A stretch of DNA of 57,842 bases from an uncultured Megasphaera sp. (GTDB lineage: Bacteria; Bacillota; Negativicutes; Veillonellales; Megasphaeraceae): the NCBI GenBank assembly GCA_900554215.1, contig USGG01000005.1, forward strand, positions 1 through 57,842, given 5' to 3'. Positions 43,392 through 51,538 of this stretch are shown here, one piece after another. Under the pieces are notes generated by a model, which saw only the letters and a list, made by a program, of their open reading frames with translations, had not been told where the DNA came from and searched no databases. Numbering within the stretch: position 1 is the stretch's first letter; each line of letters starts with the position of its first letter. The translations under genes and the position numbers were made by a program.

Positions 43392-44504
43392 ATGAAAATT
43401 AAAAAAGTTGTAATGCGTAAAATGTATCAGGATATGAAAGTCGGTTTCCGGACCAGCTTCGGCGTTACGACGCGCAAGCATTTCAGTATGATTGAAATTC
43501 ATACGGACGACGGCGTAGGCTACGGTGACTGTTCGGCCTTTGAACGGCCTTGGTACAACGAAGAAACTCGGGACGGGGCATTTGACATCATCCGCAAGTT
43601 CTTAGTGCCGACGTTGTTTGAATTTGGAGACGTGCCCAGCCCAGAAGCCTTTTACGATGCCACGTCGTGGATTCGCCGCAATAAAATGGCCCGTGCCGCC
43701 GTGGACTGCGCCTTATGGGATCTGTATGCCCAGGAAAAAGGAATCAGCGTATCCAAGGCGTTAGGCGGTACGAGAACAGAAATTGAAACGGGTGTCAGTC
43801 TGGGCATCGAAGCATCGCCGGACGATTTGTGCCGGACCATTGAAAAATACATGAAACAGGGCTATCGCCGCATTAAATGCAAGTGCAAGCCCGGCATGGA
43901 TATCGATTATGTCCAACGAGTACGTAAGGAATTTGGCGACATCATGCTCATGGTCGACGCCAATTCGGCATACACGCTGGAACACATGGATATCTTTAAA
44001 GAGCTCGATAAATACGATCTGCTTATGATTGAACAGCCTTTGGCCAGCGACGATATTATCGACCACCGCCATCTGCAGCAAGCCATGAAGACGCGCATCT
44101 GCCTGGACGAATCGATTCACTCGGCAGAAGACGCCCGCAAGGCTATTGAATTGGGAAGCTGCAAGACGATCAATATTAAAGTTGCCCGCGTCGGCGGCCT
44201 GACGGAAGCCAAACGCATTCATGACGTCTGTGCGGCTCACGATATTCCCGTATGGTGCGGCGGTATGCTCGACACGGGGATTGCCCGTTCGTTCAACATT
44301 GCCATCGCGTCCCTGCCGAATTACAAGTTCCCTCATGATATTCCTGCGTCTGACCGCTATTGGGCGTACGATCTCGTAACGCCGCCGACGACTATAGACG
44401 ACAGAGCCATGATTCAGGTACCGACGGCTCCGGGCCTTGGATTCTCTCCTGTTCCGGAAATGGTCGAAAAATTTACGGAAGAAAAAATTGAAATCGTCCG
44501 CTAA
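43392..44504 (+). CDS. Enolase-superfamily racemase/epimerase, paralogue 2
   Basis: 370 residues, the same length as paralogue 1, and plainly related to it along the whole chain. The catalytic set is intact: RIKCKCKPGMD (K-x-K), DANSAYTL, MIEQPL, CLDES and NIKVARVGG. The capping domain differs from paralogue 1 (KVGFRTSFGVTTRKHFSMIEI here, HPFETSFTKFENRDALLVKV there). This suggests different substrates, because the cap loop sets specificity in this superfamily. AGAGAGG precedes the ATG at 43392. It follows the MFS gene by 29 bases. Confidence 0.86.
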   Translation: MKIKKVVMRKMYQDMKVGFRTSFGVTTRKHFSMIEIHTDDGVGYGDCSAFERPWYNEETRDGAFDIIRKFLVPTLFEFGDVPSPEAFYDATSWIRRNKMARAAVDCALWDLYAQEKGISVSKALGGTRTEIETGVSLGIEASPDDLCRTIEKYMKQGYRRIKCKCKPGMDIDYVQRVRKEFGDIMLMVDANSAYTLEHMDIFKELDKYDLLMIEQPLASDDIIDHRHLQQAMKTRICLDESIHSAEDARKAIELGSCKTINIKVARVGGLTEAKRIHDVCAAHDIPVWCGGMLDTGIARSFNIAIASLPNYKFPHDIPASDRYWAYDLVTPPTTIDDRAMIQVPTAPGLGFSPVPEMVEKFTEEKIEIVR

Positions 44505-44524
44505 GGACAATTAAGGAAGATGCT

Positions 44525-45673
44525 ATGGAACTTACTACGATATACGAACGGATAGACGCCAATCGGCAGCACATGCTCGACCTGTGGCAGGAATTGGTGA
44601 ATGCCGACTGCGGCAGCTATAATAAGGCCGGCGTAGACGCCGTCGGCAAGCGCGTCGCGGCGTTTTTAGAAGAAAACGGCATGACCGTTCGCTTTCATAC
44701 CTGTGAAACGCGAGGCGATCTGCTTATCGCAGAATACGGAGATATGACAAAGCCCTTTGTCCTCTTCGTCGGCCATTTAGATACGGTATTTAAAGACGGC
44801 ACTGCAGCGGAACGGCCTTTTACTATTCGCGACGGCAAGGCTTACGGTCCGGGTGTGTTGGATATGAAGGGCGGCATAGTCATTGCTTTATATGTGATGA
44901 AGCTGCTGAAAGAATGGGGGTATGCAAAATATTCAATCAAACTCGTCCTGGCCGGCGATGAAGAAGTCGGTCATGCCGGCAGCGATGCCGTCGCAGTTAT
45001 ACAGGAAGAAAGTAAAGGAGCTGTAGCGGCTTTCAACTTTGAAACAGGCTTTATGGATAACAGCGTTGTCATCGAGCGTAAGGGGGTGTTCCATGCGGCT
45101 ATCGACGTCGCGGGAATCGGTGCTCACGCTGGAAACAATCCTAAAGACGGACGGTCGGCTATACGGGAAATGGCCCACAAGATACTGGCTATGGAAGCGC
45201 TAACTGATTTTGACATGGGAAACACGGTCAACGTCGGCGTGATCAGCGGGGGAACTGTAGCGAACGCCGTGCCGGAACATTGCCGGGCTACGGTGGACGT
45301 GCGCTTTACCAGCACGGAATGGGGACGGCAGTATATGGAAAAAATCAAGGAGATTGTCGAGCACTCGTATGTCGACGGCACGACCGGGACGATGAACGTT
45401 CCTTTCTGGTTTAACGCCATGAGTCGTCTGGATGGGACGATGAAGCTTTTAGAACGGGTAAACGCTATTATGCATCAAGAAGGTTTTGCGCCCGTTACGG
45501 CAAAAAGTGTCGGCGGCGGTTCCGATTCCGCTTATACGACAAGCGTCGGCGTGCCGACTTTATGCGCCATGGGGGTTCAAGGCGCAGGAAATCATACGGT
45601 TCATGAATGGGCCGACATAGAGTCCTTGTTTACTCGGACGAAGATGATGACGGCTATTATGATGCATTTATAA
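44525..45673 (+). CDS. M20 family metallopeptidase/amidohydrolase 1
   Basis: 382 residues, like carboxypeptidase G2 and N-acyl amino acid hydrolases. Two-zinc site: GHLDTVF (His, about residue 79), VLDMKGG (Asp, about 113), GDEEVG (catalytic Glu and zinc Glu, about 146), NFETGF, and the late GNHTVHEW (His). The lid dimerisation domain lies at about residues 180-290. It may remove the acyl group or the C-terminal residue from the product of the racemase. It starts 21 bases after racemase 2. Confidence 0.9.
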   Translation: MELTTIYERIDANRQHMLDLWQELVNADCGSYNKAGVDAVGKRVAAFLEENGMTVRFHTCETRGDLLIAEYGDMTKPFVLFVGHLDTVFKDGTAAERPFTIRDGKAYGPGVLDMKGGIVIALYVMKLLKEWGYAKYSIKLVLAGDEEVGHAGSDAVAVIQEESKGAVAAFNFETGFMDNSVVIERKGVFHAAIDVAGIGAHAGNNPKDGRSAIREMAHKILAMEALTDFDMGNTVNVGVISGGTVANAVPEHCRATVDVRFTSTEWGRQYMEKIKEIVEHSYVDGTTGTMNVPFWFNAMSRLDGTMKLLERVNAIMHQEGFAPVTAKSVGGGSDSAYTTSVGVPTLCAMGVQGAGNHTVHEWADIESLFTRTKMMTAIMMHL

Positions 45674-45696
45674 ATTAGAAAATGGAGGATAACAGT

Positions 45697-46875
45697 ATGA
45701 ACACAGAATTAGTAACACAAGTTAAGGCGTATGTTGCAGCGCATCACGAGGAAATCTTGCAGAAATATGAAGAGTTCATTAACCTGAAGGATTTTTGGCG
45801 TGATGCAGACGATGTAACGGTAGTGGGACAATGGCTGAAAAAGGAATTTGACGCTGAAGGCTTTGATTGCGAGCTTATCGACGTAGGGCCTAAAGCTGGT
45901 AAAGTCGTCATGGGTACGTTGGGAGCTGATCGTCCTGGTAAGCCTATTTTGTTCAGCGGGCATATGGATACGGCGTTAGCCTCTGATTTGTATCCGGAAA
46001 AGCCGTTCCGCGTCGAAGACGGGATGGCTTACGGCCCAGGCGTCCTGGATATGAAAGGCGGCATCCTGATTTCCTTATATGTCGTCAAAGCCCTCAACGC
46101 TGTCGGATATGCCGGCCGTCCTTTAAAAATACTCTTTGCGCCTGACGAAGAAGGCCTTCACAGCTATACGGACGTGGCTAGCTTTATTCAGGAACACTCG
46201 GCCGGCTGTTTGTTTGCCCTGAACATGGAAACGGGCTTAATGGATAATGCCTTGGCCGTCGGCCGCAAAGGCCGATTAGGCGTCGACGTCTTTGTCAAAG
46301 GTAAATCGGCTCATGCAGGAGCAGCCTTCCTCGACGGCATCAGCTCCATCGAAGAAATGGCTCATAAGGTTCTTGATTTCCAGGCGCTGACGGACTTGGA
46401 GATGGAAACGACGGTCAATACGGGCGTCATCAAGGGCGGTACTATTCCGAACGCCGTACCGGCAGAATGCATGTGCTCCCTGGATATTCGCTTCAAATAC
46501 ATGAGCGAATTGGAACGAGTACGCAAAGCCATTTCTGAAATTTGTGCCAAGAACTATGTAGAAGGCACGACGTGCACCTTTGAAGAATTAAACTTGTTCA
46601 CGACGTTGGAAACAGACGATACGATCATGACGTTATTTAACTTCATGAAGGCGACGGCGGCTAAGTATGATTTGCCGGAAACGTCTCCCGCCCAGGTAGG
46701 CGGCTGCTCCGACGCGACGTATATCCAGCAGGCCGGCACGCCCGTACTGTGCTCCTGCGGTGTCCGCGGTAACTGGAATCATACGCTTCGTGAATTTGCC
46801 GTTGTCGACTCTCTCTACGACCGCATTAATTGGTTTGCCGCAGCAATTCTCGATTCCGATGAATTGAAATTTTAA
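45697..46875 (+). CDS. M20 family metallopeptidase/amidohydrolase 2
   Basis: 392 residues from the ATG at 45697. The ATG at 45682 overlaps the GGAGG site. It is a paralogue of the preceding gene with the same metal ligands: GHMDTAL, VLDMKGG, DEEG, NMETG and WNHTLREF. The substrate pocket differs (QVGGCSDATY here, SVGGGSDSAY in enzyme 1), so two related substrates are likely. Confidence 0.9.
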   Translation: MNTELVTQVKAYVAAHHEEILQKYEEFINLKDFWRDADDVTVVGQWLKKEFDAEGFDCELIDVGPKAGKVVMGTLGADRPGKPILFSGHMDTALASDLYPEKPFRVEDGMAYGPGVLDMKGGILISLYVVKALNAVGYAGRPLKILFAPDEEGLHSYTDVASFIQEHSAGCLFALNMETGLMDNALAVGRKGRLGVDVFVKGKSAHAGAAFLDGISSIEEMAHKVLDFQALTDLEMETTVNTGVIKGGTIPNAVPAECMCSLDIRFKYMSELERVRKAISEICAKNYVEGTTCTFEELNLFTTLETDDTIMTLFNFMKATAAKYDLPETSPAQVGGCSDATYIQQAGTPVLCSCGVRGNWNHTLREFAVVDSLYDRINWFAAAILDSDELKF

Positions 46876-46883
46876 GTAGGTGT

Positions 46884-46920
46884 CCTGCCGTCGGAAATAT
46901 ACCGAATGTCCGGCGGCAGG
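46884..46920 (+). other. Intercistronic stem-loop
   Basis: CCTGCCG pairs with CGGCAGG, with TCGG/CCGA inside, between M20 gene 2 and the DUF5058-like gene. There is no T tract, so it is more likely an RNA stability or processing element that adjusts expression of the membrane genes than a terminator. Confidence 0.5.
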
Positions 46921-46949
46921 GATGATATATTTGTAAAGGAGTGTGCCTT

Positions 46950-47651
46950 ATGGATTCTAACAGCATTATGAATAGCCCGGGCTTATGGGCCGTATCCAGC
47001 TTGATGATTATCGTTCTTCTCGTTGCTAGTGTTATTTATGTAAAGATGGCCTTTTCGGAAGCTAAAAAGCTTGGTATATCCAAAGAACGTTGTATTGCCG
47101 GCCTTCGTTCTTCCATGATTACAGCTATCGGTCCGTCTTTATCTCCTGTTATTATTGCGTTTGCTTTAATTGCTGTCATCGGCGCACCTACGACGTGGAT
47201 GCGTATGAACGACGTCGGTGCTGCCAGAACGGAAATTGCCGTTATTGCCTTGGCTGGTAAAGTTCTCGGCTTAGATCCCCAGTCTCCCGACTTCGGCCTC
47301 ATGGGCTTTACGTACGGCATCTGGGGCATGGCTCTGAACAACGTCGGCTGGATGCTCGTCGCCCTGCTGCTGACGCCCGGCATGAGCAAATACGTTGCAA
47401 AATTGAATGCAAAATATAATCCGGCCTGGATTAAGCTTATGCTTTCCGGCGCGACTGTCGGCTTGTTTGCTTACTTGACATCGAATCAGCTCGTTTCCTT
47501 AAAACCCGGCTTATGGTGCGCGACGGCCGTATCGGCAATCAGCATGCTGGTCATATCCCGCGTATTTGCCAAGCATGCCCGATTACAGGAAGTTGCCTTG
47601 GGGATATCCATGCTGATCGGTATGTTTGTGACGACGGCTATATTTGGGTAG
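46950..47651 (+). CDS. DUF5058-like membrane protein
   Basis: 233 residues with about six membrane segments. The first helix (SSLMIIVLLVASVIYVKM) is followed by a polar loop (AFSEAKKLGISKERC) and a Gly/Pro-rich pair (AIGPSLSPVIIAFALIAVIG). TWMRMNDVGAARTE and TYGIWGMALNNVGW are conserved-looking signatures. I recall this as DUF5058, without known function. It pairs with the next membrane gene (31-base gap) and sits between M20 peptidases and a D-aminoacylase, so the two may form a two-part transporter for the pathway's substrate or product. Confidence 0.7.
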   Translation: MDSNSIMNSPGLWAVSSLMIIVLLVASVIYVKMAFSEAKKLGISKERCIAGLRSSMITAIGPSLSPVIIAFALIAVIGAPTTWMRMNDVGAARTEIAVIALAGKVLGLDPQSPDFGLMGFTYGIWGMALNNVGWMLVALLLTPGMSKYVAKLNAKYNPAWIKLMLSGATVGLFAYLTSNQLVSLKPGLWCATAVSAISMLVISRVFAKHARLQEVALGISMLIGMFVTTAIFG

Positions 47652-47682
47652 AGACGAGACGTATAAAGGAGGATACTATATT

Positions 47683-48357
47683 ATGACTAGTGGAGCAGGA
47701 TTAAGCTACAATGACCGCGTTATCCGCGTCGGTTCTGCGATTATGATTGGCGGTATTATCGCTAACTTTGCGCCGGCTATTTACTTATATTTAGCCTACG
47801 GATTGATTCCGCCCGTTTCTGATATTTTTAAGGTTTGGACAGTCGTTGCCGTAACCTTCGGTATTTCCTGGATTGTACAGCCTATTTCCTATTTCAGCTT
47901 GTTAGGCCCCAGCGGCGAATACATCGGCTGGATTGCCGGCAGCTGCGCTGACATCCGTTGTCCTGGCGTTGCCATGGCCCAGAAGGCTGCCGACGTAGAA
48001 GCCAGCACGCCGGAAGGTGACGTCATCTCTACTATCGGCATTGCCGGTACAGTTTTGACTTCTGTTACGATCGTTACTATCTTTGTTCTCGTCGGCCAGA
48101 GCATTTTGGAAATCTTGCCGCCTTTCGTAACCAATTCGTTTAAATACGTTCTTACGTCCGTATTCGGCGCTGTATATGTTCAGTTGGCCTGCAAAAACCT
48201 GGGCATGGGCGCATGGACAATTCTCATTGCGATTGCCGTTGCTTACTTCTGGCAGACGCTGGCTTTGCCGGGCTGGATTCTCAATATTCTCATCATCGTT
48301 ATTGGGATTTTGATTGCCCGTTACTACTTCGTCCGCGACAGTAAGAAAGCGGCGTAA
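47683..48357 (+). CDS. Membrane protein, partner of the DUF5058-like protein
   Basis: 224 residues with about six membrane segments. It has the motifs ISYFSLLGPSGEYIGWIAGS and SCADIRCPGVAMAQKAADVE in the middle, the latter polar and probably cytoplasmic. The length and context match its neighbour, but I see no clear sequence similarity between them. GGAGG precedes the ATG at 47683. The family is not recognised with certainty. It may be the second subunit of a small heteromeric transporter. Confidence 0.7.
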   Translation: MTSGAGLSYNDRVIRVGSAIMIGGIIANFAPAIYLYLAYGLIPPVSDIFKVWTVVAVTFGISWIVQPISYFSLLGPSGEYIGWIAGSCADIRCPGVAMAQKAADVEASTPEGDVISTIGIAGTVLTSVTIVTIFVLVGQSILEILPPFVTNSFKYVLTSVFGAVYVQLACKNLGMGAWTILIAIAVAYFWQTLALPGWILNILIIVIGILIARYYFVRDSKKAA

Positions 48358-48400
48358 TTACACTTCATATGCCTAGTACAGAAAGAAGGGAGCTTGGTCT

Positions 48401-50020
48401 ATGTTCGACTTGAAGATTATAAATGGCCTCATCATCGACGGTACAGGGAAAAAAGCCTATGCAGGGGATGTTGGTATCGTCGGAGATAAGATTGCCGCCA
48501 TTGGCGATTTGAAAGAATATGAAAGCAAGGCATGTATTGATGCGGCAGGACGCGTCGTCGCACCGGGGTTCATCGATATGCATACTCATTCGGATTTTTC
48601 CTTTGTATACGACCCGAAGGCAAACAGTCATTTGTATAACGGCGTTACGATGGACGTCATCAGCAACTGCGGCATCGGTCCCGCGCCGATTGGCGACGAT
48701 AAGAAGGACACCCTCATCGCGTATTTGGGTACCCGCTTGGTCGGTTCTATACCGGTAGAGTTAGAGCTGCCCTGGAACTCGCTGAAAGAATATTTAGATA
48801 CGTTCAGAGAAAATAAGCCTTGCATCAACATTGCGCCTCTCGTGGCGCAGGGCGCAGTTCGCATTGCCGTCATGGGACTGGAAAAGGGCGACGCTACGCC
48901 GGAGCAGCTGGAAGTAATGAAAAAGCTGACCCGCGAAGCGATGGAAGACGGCGCGCTGGGGCTCAGCACTGGGCTCGTCTATATGCCTGGCGAATATACG
49001 TCGAAGGAAGAAGTCGCCGAACTCTGTAAGGTTATCAAGCCCTACGGCGGCGTGTACTGCACTCATATGCGTACGGAAAGCGACGGCATTTTAGATGCTA
49101 TCGACGAAGCGCTGTGGATTGGGAAAGAAGCGGGCGTTCCTGTAGAAATCTCCCATTTGAAGCTCCTGAGCCAGAATATGCTCGGCAAGACACAAATCGT
49201 GCTGGATAAATTTGCTCAGGCGGAAGCGGAAGGCGTCGAAGTCAACTTCGATATTTATCCCTATACGGCCGGGTTAACCTCGCTGGCAGCCTGCTTGCCG
49301 CCGTGGCTTTTTGAAGGCGGCGTCGACAAGCTTCTGGAACGGATAAAAGATAAGGAAATCCGCGTCCGCATCGCTAAAGAAATCGAAGAAGGCATTCCGG
49401 GATGGCAGAACTTTGTCAAATCTGCCGGCGGATGGAAGAAATTCTTCGTATCGTCTGTTACGCATGAAGAAAACAAAAAGTATGAAGGCATGTTCATCAC
49501 GGAAATTGCTGAAATGCAGGGGAAAGAGCCTCTGGATGCGGCCTGCGACTTGTTGCTGGCGGAAAACGGCCGCGTGCAGATGAATTACTACGCTATGGAT
49601 GAAGACGACGTCATGACGTTTATGAAGCAGCCGAACGGCTCTATTGGTTCTGATACGATGAGCCTCAACGTTAAAGGGGTGCTGAATTTCGGCAAGCCTC
49701 ACCCTCGCGGATTCGGCTCCCATGCCCGTTTCCTGGGCCGGTATGTGCGCGATAAAAAACTCATGCCGTTGGAAGAAGCCGTGCGTAAGATGACCAGCCT
49801 GCCTGCTCAGAAGCTGCACATGAATTCTCGCGGCATGCTGAAGCCGGGATATTTTGCCGACATCGTGGTGTTTGACGCCGATAAGATTATTGATCGGGCG
49901 ACGTATACGGAACCGCAGCAATATTCTGCCGGCGTAGAATATGTCGTCGTCAACGGGCAAATTGCCTTGAAAGAAGGACAACAAACCGGTGTTTGCGCCG
50001 GCCAGGTAGTCACGAGATAA
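48401..50020 (+). CDS. N-acyl-D-amino-acid deacylase (D-aminoacylase family)
   Basis: Amidohydrolase-superfamily enzyme that frees D-amino acids from N-acyl-D-amino acids. It has 539 residues: an N-terminal beta-sandwich part (KIINGLIIDGTGKKAY), APGFIDMHTHSDFSF (metal His pair, about residue 60), SNCGIGPAPIG (the conserved metal-ligand Cys, about residue 88), YCTHMRTESDGILDAI, EISHLK (His), and a late metal-site region GSDTMSLN. N-acyl-D-Glu- or D-Asp-specific forms or a dipeptidase role are alternatives. It ends the DUF5058 group. Confidence 0.9.
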   Translation: MFDLKIINGLIIDGTGKKAYAGDVGIVGDKIAAIGDLKEYESKACIDAAGRVVAPGFIDMHTHSDFSFVYDPKANSHLYNGVTMDVISNCGIGPAPIGDDKKDTLIAYLGTRLVGSIPVELELPWNSLKEYLDTFRENKPCINIAPLVAQGAVRIAVMGLEKGDATPEQLEVMKKLTREAMEDGALGLSTGLVYMPGEYTSKEEVAELCKVIKPYGGVYCTHMRTESDGILDAIDEALWIGKEAGVPVEISHLKLLSQNMLGKTQIVLDKFAQAEAEGVEVNFDIYPYTAGLTSLAACLPPWLFEGGVDKLLERIKDKEIRVRIAKEIEEGIPGWQNFVKSAGGWKKFFVSSVTHEENKKYEGMFITEIAEMQGKEPLDAACDLLLAENGRVQMNYYAMDEDDVMTFMKQPNGSIGSDTMSLNVKGVLNFGKPHPRGFGSHARFLGRYVRDKKLMPLEEAVRKMTSLPAQKLHMNSRGMLKPGYFADIVVFDADKIIDRATYTEPQQYSAGVEYVVVNGQIALKEGQQTGVCAGQVVTR

Positions 50021-50048
50021 GCAGCAGCGCAAGACGTAATATGACAAG

Positions 50049-50095
50049 ATCCCTTCCTATGAAAGCTTCGGCTTTTGCAGGAGGGGATACTTTTT
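50049..50095 (+). terminator. Terminator after the D-aminoacylase gene
   Basis: ATCCC/GGGAT outer stem with CCT/AGG and AAAGC/GCTTT pairs around a TTCG loop, followed by ACTTTTT. It only partly separates alr, which begins 16 bases later and may be read through. Confidence 0.7.
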
Positions 50096-50110
50096 AGGGG
50101 GGACTGTGTC

Positions 50111-51313
50111 ATGGATGTATTTCAGATTACCGAGGGATTTTCAAAACGGCTCGTATGGGCGCAAATTGATTTGGATGCGGCGGCATATAATATGCAGTCT
50201 ATTCGGCGTATTGTCGGTGCGGATAAAACGGTAACGGCTGTAGTAAAGGCCAACGCATATGGGCATGGAGCGATAGAAATGGCCAAAGTATTCCTCGAAA
50301 ACGGGGCGGATCGGTTGGCCGTGGCATGTTTAAGCGAAGCCGTCGAACTGCGTCGTGCCGGCGTCACCGTGCCTATTTTGGTATTAGGCCATACGGATGG
50401 CCGACGCGCACGGGAAGCCGTGCTATATGGTGTTGACGTCGCCATATTTCATTATGCTGATGCTGAGTTGTTTTCTGCTGAAGCGATGAAGCAAAACCGA
50501 AAGGCAAAACTGCATATCGCCGTAGACAGCGGCATGGGGCGTATTGGATACAGGCCTTCTGACGAGAGCATTGAAGAAGTCAAGAGAATACAAGCGTTAT
50601 CAAACGTTATCATGGAAGGGATATTCACTCATTTTGCCGTTGCTGACGGCGGAGACGACGAAGCGCTGGCCTATACGCAGAAGCAATACGAACGGTTTTG
50701 GCAGTTTTATCAGCGTCTGAATGAAGAAGGCGTGACGTTTTCAGTATGTCATTGCTGCAACAGCGCCGGCGTGCTGGCCTATGGGGATTTTTACTGCGAT
50801 ATGGTGCGGCCTGGCATTGTACAATACGGATATAATCCGTCTGCTGCTGTGCAGCATTCCGAATTTATTCCGCGTCCCGTCATGTCTTTACGGTGCTGTA
50901 TCACTCATATCAAGCGGATAGACGCAGGAGAAACGGTTAGCTACGGCAGGCATTTTAAAGCGCCGCGGCCGACGGTCATCGCTACCTTGCCATTAGGGTA
51001 TGCCGACGGGTATCCGCGGTTATTGTCTAATCGGGCCGAAGTCCTGGTCAAAGGACGGCGCGTTCGTCAGGTGGGCAATATTTGCATGGACCAGTGCATG
51101 ATAGACGTGACTGATGTGCCCGATGTTCAGGTTGGCGACGAATGCGTGCTGTTTGGAGGTCAGGGAAACGAGTACCTTGATTTAGAGGAATTGGCAGCTT
51201 TGATTGGTACTATAGACCATGAAATCCTCTGCAATATTAATCGGCGCGTTCCCCGTGTTTACGTCAAAGGAGGAGTTGTTGTCGGACGTACAGAATATTT
51301 ATTTAACAAATAG
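50111..51313 (+). CDS. alr: alanine racemase
   Basis: PLP enzyme interconverting L- and D-alanine, 400 residues. VVKANAYGHGAIE (PLP lysine, about residue 42) and VSYGRHFKAP (catalytic Tyr, about residue 280) are intact, with HFAVADGGDDEALAYTQ and QVGNICMDQCMIDV. The ATG at 50111 follows GGGGGG. A frame from 50075 extends into the terminator and is unlikely. It could supply D-Ala for the wall, or racemise alanine freed by the neighbouring peptidases, since it directly follows the D-aminoacylase gene. Confidence 0.95.
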   Translation: MDVFQITEGFSKRLVWAQIDLDAAAYNMQSIRRIVGADKTVTAVVKANAYGHGAIEMAKVFLENGADRLAVACLSEAVELRRAGVTVPILVLGHTDGRRAREAVLYGVDVAIFHYADAELFSAEAMKQNRKAKLHIAVDSGMGRIGYRPSDESIEEVKRIQALSNVIMEGIFTHFAVADGGDDEALAYTQKQYERFWQFYQRLNEEGVTFSVCHCCNSAGVLAYGDFYCDMVRPGIVQYGYNPSAAVQHSEFIPRPVMSLRCCITHIKRIDAGETVSYGRHFKAPRPTVIATLPLGYADGYPRLLSNRAEVLVKGRRVRQVGNICMDQCMIDVTDVPDVQVGDECVLFGGQGNEYLDLEELAALIGTIDHEILCNINRRVPRVYVKGGVVVGRTEYLFNK

Positions 51314-51320
51314 AGAAAGA

Positions 51321-51356
51321 AAAAATCGGCTCGAAATATCATCGGGCCGATTTTTG
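51321..51356 (+). terminator. Terminator after alr
   Basis: AAAAATCGGC pairs with GCCGATTTTT around a 14-base loop. Confidence 0.88.
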
Positions 51357-51538
51357 CAAGCAAAAGAAATATCTGGATTGCGTTGGGGGAAAATTTATAA
51401 AATCAGCAGAATGGAGAAAAGAAATATTTAAAGCATATCGGCCTTTTATCTTATCTTATATATATTATAGATATAATATGGTATAATATATAATATGAAG
51501 TGGAACTCCTTTAGGTTTGTATACAGGGGGTGTCGGAT

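Noticed and set aside
39269..44504. menC (o-succinylbenzoate synthase) call for the two enolase-superfamily genes
   Set aside because: The family allows it, but there are no other menaquinone genes, two copies are present, and peptidase and deacylase neighbours favour an amino-acid derivative racemase.
50075..50110. Upstream start for alr
   Set aside because: It lies inside the terminator hairpin of the preceding gene and lacks a ribosome site. The ATG at 50111 has one.
51219..51431. 70-codon frame after alr
   Set aside because: It overlaps the end of alr and its terminator in another frame, with no protein-like features.
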